A stretch of DNA of 64,000 nucleotides. Origin: Stenotrophomonas sp. 704A1 (lineage in GTDB: Bacteria; Pseudomonadota; Gammaproteobacteria; Xanthomonadales; Xanthomonadaceae). The position numbers and the translations under genes were made by a program. This document shows, in pieces, positions 17,273 to 25,169 of the stretch. The notes under the pieces were generated by a model. That model worked only from the letters and a program-made list of their open reading frames with translations, did not search any database and was not told the DNA's origin. How positions within the stretch are numbered: position 1 is the stretch's first letter; each line of letters opens with the position of its first letter. The DNA lies in contig NZ_CP130831.1 in assembly GCF_030549525.1 (NCBI RefSeq), positions 3,435,501 through 3,499,500 of the forward strand, given 5' to 3'.

Positions 17273-18805
17273 TTACGGGCCTGCCTTGACCGCCACGAAG
17301 GCGCTGTTGCCGCTGCCGGTGCGGACCAGCAGCATGACCACATCGCCCTTGCGGTAGCTGGACAGGGCGCGGTTCAACGCCTCCACGCTGCCAACCGGAG
17401 TGCTGGCCACCTGCAGGATCACCATGCCGCCGGACAGGCCCGCATCGCGTGCGCCCTCCCCCTTCACGGCGGTGATGCGCACGCCTTCACCGGACTCCAG
17501 GCCCAGCTGCTTGCGCTGCGGTGCGGTCAGATCGGCCACGTCCAGGCCCAGCAGGGCGTTGGCGCCGGTCTGCGGCGCGGCCGCGTCGTTGCCGGCGGAC
17601 GGCCCGCGGGCGCTGCCCTGTGCGTCCTCGGCCAGCGCGGTGAGGGTCGCACTCAGCTCACGCGGCTTGCCGTCGCGGATCACCCCGAGGGTGACCCGGC
17701 TGCCCGGCGACATCGCCCCGATCAGCGGCGGCAGGTCGGACCAGCTGTTGACCGGCGCGCCGTTGACGGTCCGGATCACGTCTCCGATCTTCACCCCGGC
17801 CTTGGCTGCAGCGCTGTCCGGCACGATCTGGTTGACCAGCGCGCCACGGCTGTCCGGCAGGCCCATCGCCTGGGCCTTCAGGCCGTCGATTTCCTGCACC
17901 ACCGCACCGAGCTGGCCGCGGGTCACCTTGCCGGTCTTCTTGATCTGCTCGACGGCGCTCATCGCCAGGTCGATCGGGATCGCGAAGCTGATGCCCATGT
18001 AGCCACCGGACGCCGAGAAGATCTGCGAGTTGATGCCGACCACTTCGCCGCGGGTGTTGAGCAGGGGACCACCGGAATTGCCCTGGTTGATCGCCACGTC
18101 GGTCTGGATGAACGGCACATAGCGCTGGTCCGGGCCGCCGGTATTGCGGCCCAGGGCACTGACCACACCGGCGGTCACCGAGTGGTCGAGGCCGAACGGC
18201 GAGCCGATTGCGACAACCCACTGCCCCGGCTTGAGGCTGTTGGAATCGCCCACCCGCACGGTCGGCAGGTTCTTGCCCTCGATCTTCAGCAGGGCCACGT
18301 CGTACTGCTGGTCGCTGCCGACCACCTTGGCGGTGAACTCGCGACGGTCACCCAGCTTGACCTTCACCTCGCTGGCATCGGCGACCACGTGGTAGTTGGT
18401 CAGCACATAGCCATCGGGCGAAATGATGAAGCCCGAGCCCATGCCGCGGCCCTTGATGCTGGGGCCGCCGTCCTGGCCCCCCGGGCCCTGCCCGGGCATC
18501 GGGAAGTCAGGCCCGAAGAAGCGGCGGAAGAATTCCGGCATCTCGTCGTCGGGGCCCATGCCACCGCGCGCCTGGCGGTTGCTGCGCACAATGGTGGTAT
18601 CGACGTTGACCACGCCGGGGCCGACCTGCTCGACCAGATGGGTGAAGTCAGGCAGGCCGCTGACCAGCGGCTGCGCGGGCGCACGCGGTGCGGCGGCGGC
18701 GGCGGCCTGCGGTTGTGCAGCGGGCGCCGGCGCCTGGGCGCAGGCCACCAGCGGCAGGGTCAATGCGAACAGGCCAATGGCGTGCGTGCGGAGTCGGGGA
18801 GTCAT
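17273..18805 (-). CDS. mucD: MucD/DegP-like periplasmic serine protease (Do family)
   Basis: A 510-residue HtrA protease. The catalytic triad is visible: His139 in NYHVVAD, Asp169 in YDVALLK and Ser244 in GNSGGP. Two PDZ domains follow (about residues 300-390 and 410-505). The N-terminus MTPRLRTHAIGLFALTLPLVACAQ ends in a lipobox-like LVAC, so the mature protein may be a lipoprotein rather than a soluble periplasmic protease. After it comes a low-complexity Ala/Pro/Gln linker. It is the third gene of the rpoE-rseA-mucD unit, the order that makes it MucD, a protease that degrades misfolded envelope proteins and damps the sigma-E response. A hairpin separates it from rseA. Confidence 0.92.
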   Translation of the reverse strand: MTPRLRTHAIGLFALTLPLVACAQAPAPAAQPQAAAAAAPRAPAQPLVSGLPDFTHLVEQVGPGVVNVDTTIVRSNRQARGGMGPDDEMPEFFRRFFGPDFPMPGQGPGGQDGGPSIKGRGMGSGFIISPDGYVLTNYHVVADASEVKVKLGDRREFTAKVVGSDQQYDVALLKIEGKNLPTVRVGDSNSLKPGQWVVAIGSPFGLDHSVTAGVVSALGRNTGGPDQRYVPFIQTDVAINQGNSGGPLLNTRGEVVGINSQIFSASGGYMGISFAIPIDLAMSAVEQIKKTGKVTRGQLGAVVQEIDGLKAQAMGLPDSRGALVNQIVPDSAAAKAGVKIGDVIRTVNGAPVNSWSDLPPLIGAMSPGSRVTLGVIRDGKPRELSATLTALAEDAQGSARGPSAGNDAAAPQTGANALLGLDVADLTAPQRKQLGLESGEGVRITAVKGEGARDAGLSGGMVILQVASTPVGSVEALNRALSSYRKGDVVMLLVRTGSGNSAFVAVKAGP

Positions 18806-18836
18806 CGGACGGCAACCTCCGGGTCGGATGGAAGGG

Positions 18837-18864
18837 AAAAGAGGTGCCCCGCCAGCGGCGGGGC
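18837..18864 (-). terminator. Terminator-like hairpin between rseA and mucD
   Basis: On the minus strand a stem GCCCCGCC with loop GCT and GGCGGGGC is followed by ACCTC and then TTTT. It lies between the rseA stop and the mucD start, so it could reduce mucD expression relative to rpoE-rseA, or separate the two if mucD has its own promoter. Confidence 0.6.
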
Positions 18865-18879
18865 GTGACGGTGTCCGGC

Positions 18880-19743
18880 TCAGTCGCGCGGACGCTGCGA
18901 CGCCGGCAGGTCGTCCTGCAGGCGCGGCTCGAAGGGATAGAACGCGGCGCCGCCGGCAGCGGCCGGGAAGCTGGCGTTGAGCGCACCGCCGGCGGCCGGC
19001 GCCAGGCTGGAACGCGGCCACGGGCGGGCCTGCAGGCTGCCCACCTCGCCGAACGGCAGGCTGCGCGCAGCGCTGGCCGGCACGGTCGGGGTCAGCGCCT
19101 GGCTGGCCACCGCCCGCTGCGGTTGTACGTCACGCTGGGCCACGCGTGCCGCCTGTTGGCTGCGGGTGGCACTGGCGCGGCGGGCATCCTGGCGGCGGCT
19201 GGCCGCGGCCACAGCCACCGCCGGAGCGCTGGCCAGCCCGATCGCCGCAGGAGCGGCCGACGCTTCGGTGACCGGCGCCGGCGCTGCCGGCAGCTCGGCC
19301 TGGCTGGCAATCACCTGCGGTGCGGCGACATCGACCGGCGGCGCCTCCTGCAGCTTCTCGCGGCCCATGAACAGGGCGACCGCCGCCACCGAGGCCGCCA
19401 GGGCACCACCGCCCCAGGCACGCCAGCCACTGCGACGGACCTGGCGCCTCGCGTCGGTCTGCGGTGCCGGTTCGGCGCTGATCGCAGCGGCAACCGCGGC
19501 GCTGAACCCAGCCGGTGCCAGCAGCGAGGCCTGGCCGCGCATCACGTCGCCCAGCAGCTGCCAGCGCTCCTGGCAGCCGCCCAGCTCCGGGTCGTGCTCC
19601 ATGCGGCGCAGCAGGAAGCGCGCCTCATCGGCACCGAGTTCGCCGTCGACCAGGGCCGACAGCTGTTCGCGATGGCGCTGCTCCAGGCGCTGCCCGGCAG
19701 GCGACTGATGATCGTGTGATTCGTTGAAAGGATGACGGGTCAT
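18880..19743 (-). CDS. rseA: Anti-sigma-E factor RseA-like
   Basis: A 287-residue protein. The N-terminal cytoplasmic part (residues about 20-75) has the RseA signature QLSALVDGELGADEARFLLRRM and WQLLGDVMRG, which grips the sigma factor. A membrane helix follows near residue 108-125 (WGGGALAASVAAVALFMG). The rest is a long periplasmic tail rich in Ala, Pro, Gln and Ser, longer and more degenerate than in E. coli. Its ATG overlaps the rpoE stop by four bases, so sigma and anti-sigma are translated together. Release of RpoE by regulated proteolysis is inferred from the family. I saw no RseB gene beside it; mucD follows directly. Confidence 0.88.
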   Translation of the reverse strand: MTRHPFNESHDHQSPAGQRLEQRHREQLSALVDGELGADEARFLLRRMEHDPELGGCQERWQLLGDVMRGQASLLAPAGFSAAVAAAISAEPAPQTDARRQVRRSGWRAWGGGALAASVAAVALFMGREKLQEAPPVDVAAPQVIASQAELPAAPAPVTEASAAPAAIGLASAPAVAVAAASRRQDARRASATRSQQAARVAQRDVQPQRAVASQALTPTVPASAARSLPFGEVGSLQARPWPRSSLAPAAGGALNASFPAAAGGAAFYPFEPRLQDDLPASQRPRD

Positions 19744-20360
19744 ACGCGGCTCTTCTCACGGGTGGCGCTGCCGATGTCCAGCAGCGGCCGGAGTTCGATG
19801 TCGATCGCCTCGCGCGCCCGGAAGATCCGGGAACGCACGGTGCCGATCGGACACCCCATCTTCTGCGCGATTTCCTCGTAGCTCAGGCCTTCCACTTCGC
19901 GCAGGGTGATCGCCGACCGGAGTTCCTCCGGCAGCGCGTTGACGGCTTTCATCACCGTCTGTTCCAGTTCCTGGCGCATCAGCTCGCGCTCGGGCGTATC
20001 GGTATCGCGCAACCGGGTACCGCTGTCGAACTGCTCGGCATCGCCGATGTCGATGTCATCGGTGGGCGGGCGGCGATTGTGTGAAGCCAGGTAGTTTTTG
20101 GCGGTGTTCACGGCGATCCGATGCAACCAGGTTGAGAACTGGGCGTCGCCGCGGAAGCTTCCGATCGCACGATAGGCGCGGATGAAAGTGTCCTGGGCCA
20201 CGTCCTGACATTCACTCCAGTCGGCGATGTAGCGACCGACCAGGGCCACGACCCGATGCTGGTACTTGCGCACCAGGACATCGAACGCGGCGCTCTCGCC
20301 GTGCTGCACGCGCCGGACCAGTTCCAGATCCAGCTCCTGAGGTGTATCAACATCGGCCAT
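19740..20360 (-). CDS. rpoE: RNA polymerase sigma factor RpoE
   Basis: A 206-residue ECF sigma factor. Region 2 is FDVLVRKYQHRVVALVGRYI with DVAQDTFIRAYRAIGSFRGDAQFSTWLHRIAVNTAKN, and region 4 is LPEELRSAITLREVEGLSYEEIAQKMGCPIGTVRSRIFRARE. The ATG of MADVDTPQE is taken as start, with AGGAG 11 bases upstream. A GTG four codons earlier would place the AGGA directly against the start, which is too close. It directs the envelope stress response and is held by the rseA product. A candidate self-activated promoter is described separately. Confidence 0.95.
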   Translation of the reverse strand: MADVDTPQELDLELVRRVQHGESAAFDVLVRKYQHRVVALVGRYIADWSECQDVAQDTFIRAYRAIGSFRGDAQFSTWLHRIAVNTAKNYLASHNRRPPTDDIDIGDAEQFDSGTRLRDTDTPERELMRQELEQTVMKAVNALPEELRSAITLREVEGLSYEEIAQKMGCPIGTVRSRIFRAREAIDIELRPLLDIGSATREKSRV

Positions 20361-20400
20361 GAGGGGCCGCACTCCTGTCAGCCCAACCGACGTCGGGCAA

Positions 20401-20428
20401 TGAGACTGCCAATCCCGGGAAAAGTTCA
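20401..20428 (-). promoter_or_regulatory. Candidate sigma-E promoter of rpoE
   Basis: Reading the minus strand, TGAACTT is followed after exactly 16 bases by TCTCA. This is close to the GGAACTT-N16-TCTGA consensus of RpoE promoters. It would give a leader of about 35 bases before the rpoE ATG, consistent with sigma-E autoregulation known in other gammaproteobacteria. Confidence 0.65.
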
Positions 20429-20594
20429 GTCGCCGATCACCTGGCGCCGCACCAGCTTTTAACCACCGTTCCGTTAGCGTCCCGGTTCCAGGCTCTGGAT
20501 CCAGGGGCGCCCCCCCCTGCTATTGGGATTTGACGCGGGGGAAACAACCTCTGGATCATAGCCGCTTCTCCATACACAACCGGATGGAACGTCC

Positions 20595-22658
20595 ATGCTC
20601 TCAAGCTTCGATGGTCTCCGCTTCAGCCACTGGCACCCCGAGATCCGCGACGATGGCGTGGTGGTCCTGTCCCTGGATCGTCAGGACAGCAGTGTCAACG
20701 CGATGTCGCAGGACGTGCTGCTGGAACTGGGCGACCTGCTTGAGCGCATCGCCCTGGACCCGCCCAGGGGCGTGGTGATCCAGTCGCTGAAGAAGGCCGG
20801 CTTCATCGCCGGCGCCGACCTGAAGGAATTCCAGGAATTCGACCGCCGCGGCACCGTCAACGATGCCATCCGCCGCGGCCAGTCCACCTACCAGAAGCTG
20901 GCCGAGCTGCCCTGCCCGACCGTGGCCGCGATCCACGGCCACTGCCTGGGCGGCGGCACCGAGCTGGCGCTGGCCTGCCGCTACCGGGTGGCATCGAATG
21001 ACAGTTCGACCCGGATCGGCCTGCCGGAAACGCAGCTGGGCATCTTCCCGGGCTGGGGCGGCAGCGCGCGCCTGCCGCAGCTGGTCGGCGCCCCGGCGGC
21101 AATGGACATGATGCTGACCGGTCGTACCCTGTCGGCCTCGGCCGCGCGCGGCATCGGCCTGGTCGACAAGGTGGTGGCCCCGGCGGTGGTGCTTGATACC
21201 GCGGTGGCACTGGCGCTGTCCGGCACGACCCGGCCGTTCAAGCAGCGTGCGCTGGCGTGGGCGACCAACACCTGGCCGGCACGCCAGCTGCTGGCGCCGC
21301 AGATGGTCAAGCAGGTGGCGCGCAAGGCGAAGAAGGACCAGTATCCGGCCCCCTATGCGCTGATCAGCACCTGGCAGCGCAGTGGTGGCAAGCCGGTGCA
21401 GGCGCGCCTGGATGCCGAGCGCCGTGCGGTGGTGAAACTGGCCAGCACGCCGACTGCACGCAACCTGATCCGCATCTTCTTCCTCACCGAACGCCTGAAG
21501 GGCCTGGGTGGCGGTGATTCGGGCATCCGCCACGTGCATGTGGTCGGTGCTGGCGTGATGGGCGGTGACATCGCCGCATGGGCCGCCTACAAGGGCTTCG
21601 AAGTGACCCTGCAGGACCGTGAGCAGCGCTTCATCGACCCGGCCATGGAACGCGCGCAGGCGCTGTTCGCCAAGAAGGTACGCGATGAGAGCAAGCGCCC
21701 GGCAGTGGCCGCGCGCCTGCGTGCCGACCTGGAGGGCCGCGGCGTGGCCGAGGCCGATCTGGTGATCGAAGCGATCATCGAGAACCCGGACGCCAAGCGT
21801 GCGCTGTACCAGACGCTGGAGCCGGCGATGAAGCAGGACGCGCTGCTGACCACCAACACCTCGTCGATTCCGCTGCTGGAACTGCGCGACCACATCCAGC
21901 GCCCGGCGCAGTTTGCCGGCCTGCATTACTTCAACCCGGTGGCGCAGATGCCGCTGGTGGAGATCATCCACCACGACGGCATGGCGGCGGAAACCGAGCG
22001 CCGCCTGGCCGCGTTCTGCAAGGCGCTGGGCAAGTTCCCGGTGCCGGTGGCCGGCAGTCCGGGCTTCCTGGTCAACCGCGTGCTGTTCCCGTACATGCTG
22101 GAAGCCGCCACCGCGTATGCCGAGGGCATCCCGGGGCCGGTGATCGACAAGGCGGCGGTGAAGTTCGGCATGCCGATGGGCCCTATCGAGCTGATCGATA
22201 CCGTCGGCCTGGACGTGGCGGCGGGTGTCGGCAGGGAACTGGCGCCGTTCCTCGGCCTGCAGATTCCCGCGGCGCTGCAGACGGTGGACCCGGCCAAGCG
22301 CGGCAAGAAGGACGGCCAGGGCATCTATGCCTGGGAGAACGGCAAGCCGAAGAAGCCGGATGTGCCGGGCAACTACCAGGCGCCGGCCGATCTGGAAGAC
22401 CGCCTGATCCTGCCGCTGCTGAACGAAGCGGTGGCCTGCCTGCACGACGGCGTGGTGGCCGATGCGGACCTGCTGGATGCGGGGGTGATCTTCGGCACCG
22501 GATTCGCGCCGTTCCGCGGTGGTCCGATCCAGCACATCCGAGCGGTGGGTGCCGACGTGATCGTGGAGCGTCTGAAGGCGTTGCAGCAGCGCCATGGTGA
22601 TCGCTTTGCGCCGCGTCCGGGTTGGGACAACCCGGCCCTGCGCGAACCGGTGGTGTAA
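20595..22658 (+). CDS. FadJ-like enoyl-CoA hydratase/3-hydroxyacyl-CoA dehydrogenase
   Basis: A 687-residue bifunctional beta-oxidation enzyme. The N-terminal crotonase domain (about 15-200) has HGHCLGGGTELALACRYR, forming the oxyanion hole, and an acidic catalytic region LPETQLGIFPGWGG. The dehydrogenase part starts with the NAD motif VVGAGVMGG at 317-324 and has GLHYFNPV with the catalytic His and the C-terminal helical domain GFLVNRVLFPYMLEAA. It lacks the thiolase. The typical order fadJ-fadI is not kept here, as no thiolase follows. It would hydrate and oxidise acyl-CoA intermediates in the cytoplasm. A possible TTGACG box lies 60 bases upstream, but without a convincing -10 element. Confidence 0.9.
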   Translation: MLSSFDGLRFSHWHPEIRDDGVVVLSLDRQDSSVNAMSQDVLLELGDLLERIALDPPRGVVIQSLKKAGFIAGADLKEFQEFDRRGTVNDAIRRGQSTYQKLAELPCPTVAAIHGHCLGGGTELALACRYRVASNDSSTRIGLPETQLGIFPGWGGSARLPQLVGAPAAMDMMLTGRTLSASAARGIGLVDKVVAPAVVLDTAVALALSGTTRPFKQRALAWATNTWPARQLLAPQMVKQVARKAKKDQYPAPYALISTWQRSGGKPVQARLDAERRAVVKLASTPTARNLIRIFFLTERLKGLGGGDSGIRHVHVVGAGVMGGDIAAWAAYKGFEVTLQDREQRFIDPAMERAQALFAKKVRDESKRPAVAARLRADLEGRGVAEADLVIEAIIENPDAKRALYQTLEPAMKQDALLTTNTSSIPLLELRDHIQRPAQFAGLHYFNPVAQMPLVEIIHHDGMAAETERRLAAFCKALGKFPVPVAGSPGFLVNRVLFPYMLEAATAYAEGIPGPVIDKAAVKFGMPMGPIELIDTVGLDVAAGVGRELAPFLGLQIPAALQTVDPAKRGKKDGQGIYAWENGKPKKPDVPGNYQAPADLEDRLILPLLNEAVACLHDGVVADADLLDAGVIFGTGFAPFRGGPIQHIRAVGADVIVERLKALQQRHGDRFAPRPGWDNPALREPVV

Positions 22659-22670
22659 GGGGTTTTATCG

Positions 22671-22689
22671 GCCGGGCCTGCGGCCCGGC
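22671..22689. repeat. B-type hairpin arm after the FadJ-like gene
   Basis: GCCGGGCC and GGCCCGGC form a perfect 8-base-pair stem with a three-base loop, followed by CACCCGCAGGATCAACAGC. It is the left arm of the B-type repeat, with stem bases changed in a compensating way relative to the other copies (GGC instead of CTGC). Confidence 0.65.
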
Positions 22690-22704
22690 ACCCGCAGGAT
22701 CAAC

Positions 22705-22751
22705 AGCCAGAGCCGGAGCCGGAGCAACAGCCGGCTCTGGCTTTTCTGTTT
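22705..22751 (+). terminator. Rho-independent terminator of the FadJ-like gene
   Basis: A perfect 12-base-pair stem (AGCCAGAGCCGG with CCGGCTCTGGCT) with a 14-base loop is followed by TTTCTGTTTGTT. It lies 46 bases after the stop codon. The stem overlaps the AACAGCCAGAGCC tract of the B-type repeat, so the repeat has supplied, or been turned into, a working terminator. Confidence 0.85.
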
Positions 22752-22754
22752 GTT

Positions 22755-22872
22755 GGGCGGGGCGGTGTGGGTGGGCAGGACACGCCGTAAACCCGTCCAT
22801 GGGGGCTCGATGGCGCCATCCATGGCGCCAACGGTCCTGCCCACCCACACCACCCCACCCCTGACAGTTTCC
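22755..22872 (-). repeat. A-type palindromic element, reverse copy
   Basis: Long arms (GGGGCGGTGTGGGTGGGCAG and its complement, with a few mismatches) enclose a core of about 52 bases containing CCGTAAACCCGTCCATGG, GGGCTCGATGGC and the near-palindrome GGCGCCATCCATGGCGCC. The element is followed by the flank CTGACAGTTTCC, which reappears inverted at the edge of the next copy. Confidence 0.85.
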
Positions 22873-23010
22873 CGGTGACGGTGGGTGAACTGCGAACCTT
22901 GGTGATGGCTAACGCAAACGGGTGGATGTTGAACTTGGTCCGATACCAAGAGCGAAGCGACCGGCGTTTGATTTTGATTTTCTTTTTTCTTTTCCGTGGC
23001 TGATGAACAC

Positions 23011-23128
23011 GGAAACTGTCAGAGGCCGGGTGGGTGGGTTGCGCAGGACCGTTGGCGCCATGGATGGCGCCATCGAGCCCCCATGGACGGGTTTACGGCG
23101 TGTCCTGCGCAACCCACCCGCCCGGCCC
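23011..23128 (+). repeat. A-type palindromic element, forward copy
   Basis: Starts with the flank GGAAACTGTCAG. Arms of 26 bases (starting GGCCGGGTGGGTGGGTTGCG) pair with only one mismatch. The core reads as the reverse complement of the preceding copy and is nearly identical to it, while the arms have a different sequence that still pairs. The two copies form a head-to-head pair around 138 bases of unique DNA. Confidence 0.85.
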
Positions 23129-23269
23129 AAACACATGACCCGCTTTCGACCGTCCAGCCACGAGGGGCTGCGCCGTTGGCTGGAACACCCTGTTGCCCAT
23201 ACGGGGCATGCCCCGGTCACAGCTGCATGCGATGCTGATCACCTGATCCCTGCCAGCGAGAACGCCCGC

Positions 23270-24133
23270 ATGACCACCATCATCGCCCCGCGCGTGCACG
23301 ACATCGGCGGCCTGGAAGTCCGTCGCGCCGTCCCGACCCTGCAGGCCCGCAGCATCGGCTCGTTCGTGTTCGTCGACCAGATGGGCCCGGCACTCATGCA
23401 CCCCGGGACGGCCATCGACGTGCGCCCGCATCCGCATATCGGCCTGGCCACCGTGACCTACCTGTGGTCGGGCGCGATCGGCCACCGCGATACGCTCGGT
23501 TCGGACCAGGTCATCCGTCCCGGTGACGTCAACTGGATGACCGCCGGCCGCGGCATCGCCCATTCCGAGCGCACACCGCAACCGGACCGCGACCATGACA
23601 ACCCGATCCACGGCATGCAGACCTGGGTGGCGCTGCCGAAATCGCACGAGGAAATCGAGCCGGCGTTCTACCACCACGCCGCTGCCACCCTGCCCGAGCA
23701 GCGCCGCAACGGCGCCTGGCTGCGGGTGATCGCGGGGCGCGCGTACGGCGAGGAATCGCCGGTGAAGGTGTTCGCCGATACCCTCAACGTGGCGATCGAC
23801 CTCGATCCGGAGGCGGAGATCGACATCGACAACGGCCACCGTGAGCGCGCGCTCTACATCCTCGAAGGCCAGGCGCAACTGGATGGCGTGGATGTACCCG
23901 CGCAGCATCTGATCATCCCCGAAGCCGGTGCGGTGGGCCGCCTGCGCGCGAAGACGCCGGTGAAGGCCATGCTGTTCGGTGGCGAACCGCTGGATGGACC
24001 GCGCCACCTGTGGTGGAACTTCGTCTCCAGCTCCAAGGAGCGCATCGAGCAGGCCAAGCACGATTGGGAGGCCGGCCGCTTCGGCACCATTCCCGGCGAC
24101 GACAAGGAATTCATTCCGCTGCCGCAGTACTGA
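23270..24133 (+). CDS. Pirin family protein
   Basis: A 287-residue bicupin. The N-terminal cupin has the pirin metal-site residues in RPHPHIGLATVTYLWSG and IAHSERTP. The C-terminal cupin is recognisable in ALYILEGQAQLDGVDVPAQ. The start at MTTIIAPRVHDIGG is preferred; a longer in-frame extension would cross the palindromic repeat and has no ribosome-binding site. Pirins are cytoplasmic metal-binding proteins; some have quercetinase activity and others regulate enzymes. The function here is not known. A second, only distantly similar pirin is encoded about 2.5 kb downstream on the other strand. Confidence 0.9.
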   Translation: MTTIIAPRVHDIGGLEVRRAVPTLQARSIGSFVFVDQMGPALMHPGTAIDVRPHPHIGLATVTYLWSGAIGHRDTLGSDQVIRPGDVNWMTAGRGIAHSERTPQPDRDHDNPIHGMQTWVALPKSHEEIEPAFYHHAAATLPEQRRNGAWLRVIAGRAYGEESPVKVFADTLNVAIDLDPEAEIDIDNGHRERALYILEGQAQLDGVDVPAQHLIIPEAGAVGRLRAKTPVKAMLFGGEPLDGPRHLWWNFVSSSKERIEQAKHDWEAGRFGTIPGDDKEFIPLPQY

Positions 24134-24211
24134 ACATCGCGTGCTGCACACATGCGACGGTGTATCTCTGCACCCGGCGTTGACGCTACAGTCACCCGCT
24201 GATCACTGAAA

Positions 24212-24227
24212 TGTGACATAAATCACA
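24212..24227. promoter_or_regulatory. Perfect CRP/Clp-type operator before aqpZ
   Basis: TGTGA-N6-TCACA, a perfect palindrome of the CRP consensus, centred 34 bases before the aqpZ ATG. In Xanthomonadaceae the CRP homologue Clp recognises this sequence and is controlled by cyclic di-GMP. Its closeness to the start codon makes activation from the usual -41.5 position impossible unless transcription starts within the gene, so repression is likelier. Confidence 0.7.
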
Positions 24228-24253
24228 CTTTCACCGTCAAAGGAGTGCATCAC

Positions 24254-24973
24254 ATGAGCATGGGTAAACGCTTGGCCGCCGAGTTCCTCGGCACGTTCTG
24301 GCTGGTTCTGGGGGGCTGTGGCAGCGCGGTACTGGCTGCCAAGTTCGGTGGCGACGGCAATCCCCTGGGTATCGGTTTCCTCGGCGTGGCGCTGGCGTTC
24401 GGCCTGACCGTGGTCACCGGCGCCTATGCGTTCGGCCACATCTCCGGCGCGCACTTCAATCCGGCAGTCAGCGTCGGCCTGTGGGCCGGCGGCCGCTTCC
24501 CGACCCGGGACCTGGTGCCGTACGTCATCGCGCAGGTGGCCGGCGGCCTGCTGGCCGGTTTCATCCTGCTGCAGATCGCCTCCGGTGCCAGCGGTTTCGC
24601 CATTGATGGCAGCCAGGCCGGCGCGTTCGCCAGCAACGGCTACGGCGCGTTGTCGCCCGGTGGTTACAGCGTGGCCGCCGCCTTCCTGTGCGAAGTGGTA
24701 CTGACCGCGGTGTTCCTGATCGTGATCATGGGCGCCACCCACGGCAGGGCACCGGCCGGCTTCGCGCCGCTGGCGATCGGCCTGGCCCTGACCCTGATCC
24801 ACCTGATCAGCATTCCGGTGACCAATACCTCGGTGAACCCGGCACGCTCGACCGCCGTGGCGTTCTTTGCCGGCAGCGGTGCGACCGGCCAGCTGTGGCT
24901 GTTCTGGGTGGCTCCGCTGCTGGGCGGCGCGATCGGCGGCATCATCTACAAGTGGATCGGCAACGACCGCTGA
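24254..24973 (+). CDS. aqpZ: Aquaporin Z
   Basis: A 239-residue water channel with six membrane helices and two NPA half-helices, at residues 69-71 (HFNPAVSVG) and 195-197 ([10 protein letters not shown], with the selectivity Arg198). The His in the second half-molecule and the small residues around the pore match AqpZ rather than GlpF. AGGAG sits eight bases before the chosen ATG; a GTG three codons upstream would overlap that site. It transports water across the inner membrane. It lies alone, with a hairpin after it and a CRP-type operator before it. Confidence 0.95.
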   Translation: MSMGKRLAAEFLGTFWLVLGGCGSAVLAAKFGGDGNPLGIGFLGVALAFGLTVVTGAYAFGHISGAHFNPAVSVGLWAGGRFPTRDLVPYVIAQVAGGLLAGFILLQIASGASGFAIDGSQAGAFASNGYGALSPGGYSVAAAFLCEVVLTAVFLIVIMGATHGRAPAGFAPLAIGLALTLIHLISIPVTNTSVNPARSTAVAFFAGSGATGQLWLFWVAPLLGGAIGGIIYKWIGNDR

Positions 24974-24984
24974 GCACGACCGGC

Positions 24985-25015
24985 ACCATTGCGGCCGACC
25001 TTCGGCCGCAATGGT
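24985..25015 (+). terminator. Hairpin after aqpZ
   Basis: A perfect 14-base-pair stem (ACCATTGCGGCCGA and its complement) with a three-base loop, 12 bases after the aqpZ stop. There is no U-run, so it may stabilise the 3' end or end transcription together with Rho. Confidence 0.6.
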
Positions 25016-25033
25016 TACGGATGTAACCGCGAT

Positions 25034-25049
25034 TTGTGCGATCGCTCAC
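25034..25049. promoter_or_regulatory. Possible second CRP/Clp-type site
   Basis: TGTGC-N6-TCACG matches eight of ten bases of the CRP palindrome and keeps the same spacing. It lies 120 bases before the next start codon and in front of CGTTAAGGT. Weak on its own; noted because a perfect copy occurs 820 bases away. Confidence 0.3.
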
Positions 25050-25169
25050 GTTCCGTTAAGGTCTGGTCATCCGCCCGTGCATGCGCCGGGCGGAACGGCA
25101 TCCGGGGATGGGATGCCACGACCGCCGGTGCCACCGGCGGTGCCAACGACACGCCACCTTGGGGGATGC

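Larger units (their letters stand above)
22659..23269. other. Gene-free spacer of 611 bases filled by palindromic elements
   Basis: No gene is supported here. The spacer holds, in order: a small hairpin, a strong terminator, one palindromic element in reverse orientation, about 138 bases of unique sequence, a second palindromic element in forward orientation, and about 140 bases before the pirin start. An open frame runs through the second element into pirin but has no start site or family support there. Confidence 0.8.

Noticed and set aside
20530..20560. Sigma-70 promoter (TTGACG) before the FadJ-like gene
   Set aside because: The -35 box is good, but no acceptable -10 element follows at the right distance.
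22922..23269. N-terminal extension of the first pirin across a palindromic repeat
   Set aside because: The frame is open but crosses the repeat, lacks a ribosome-binding site and would add 116 residues absent from the family.
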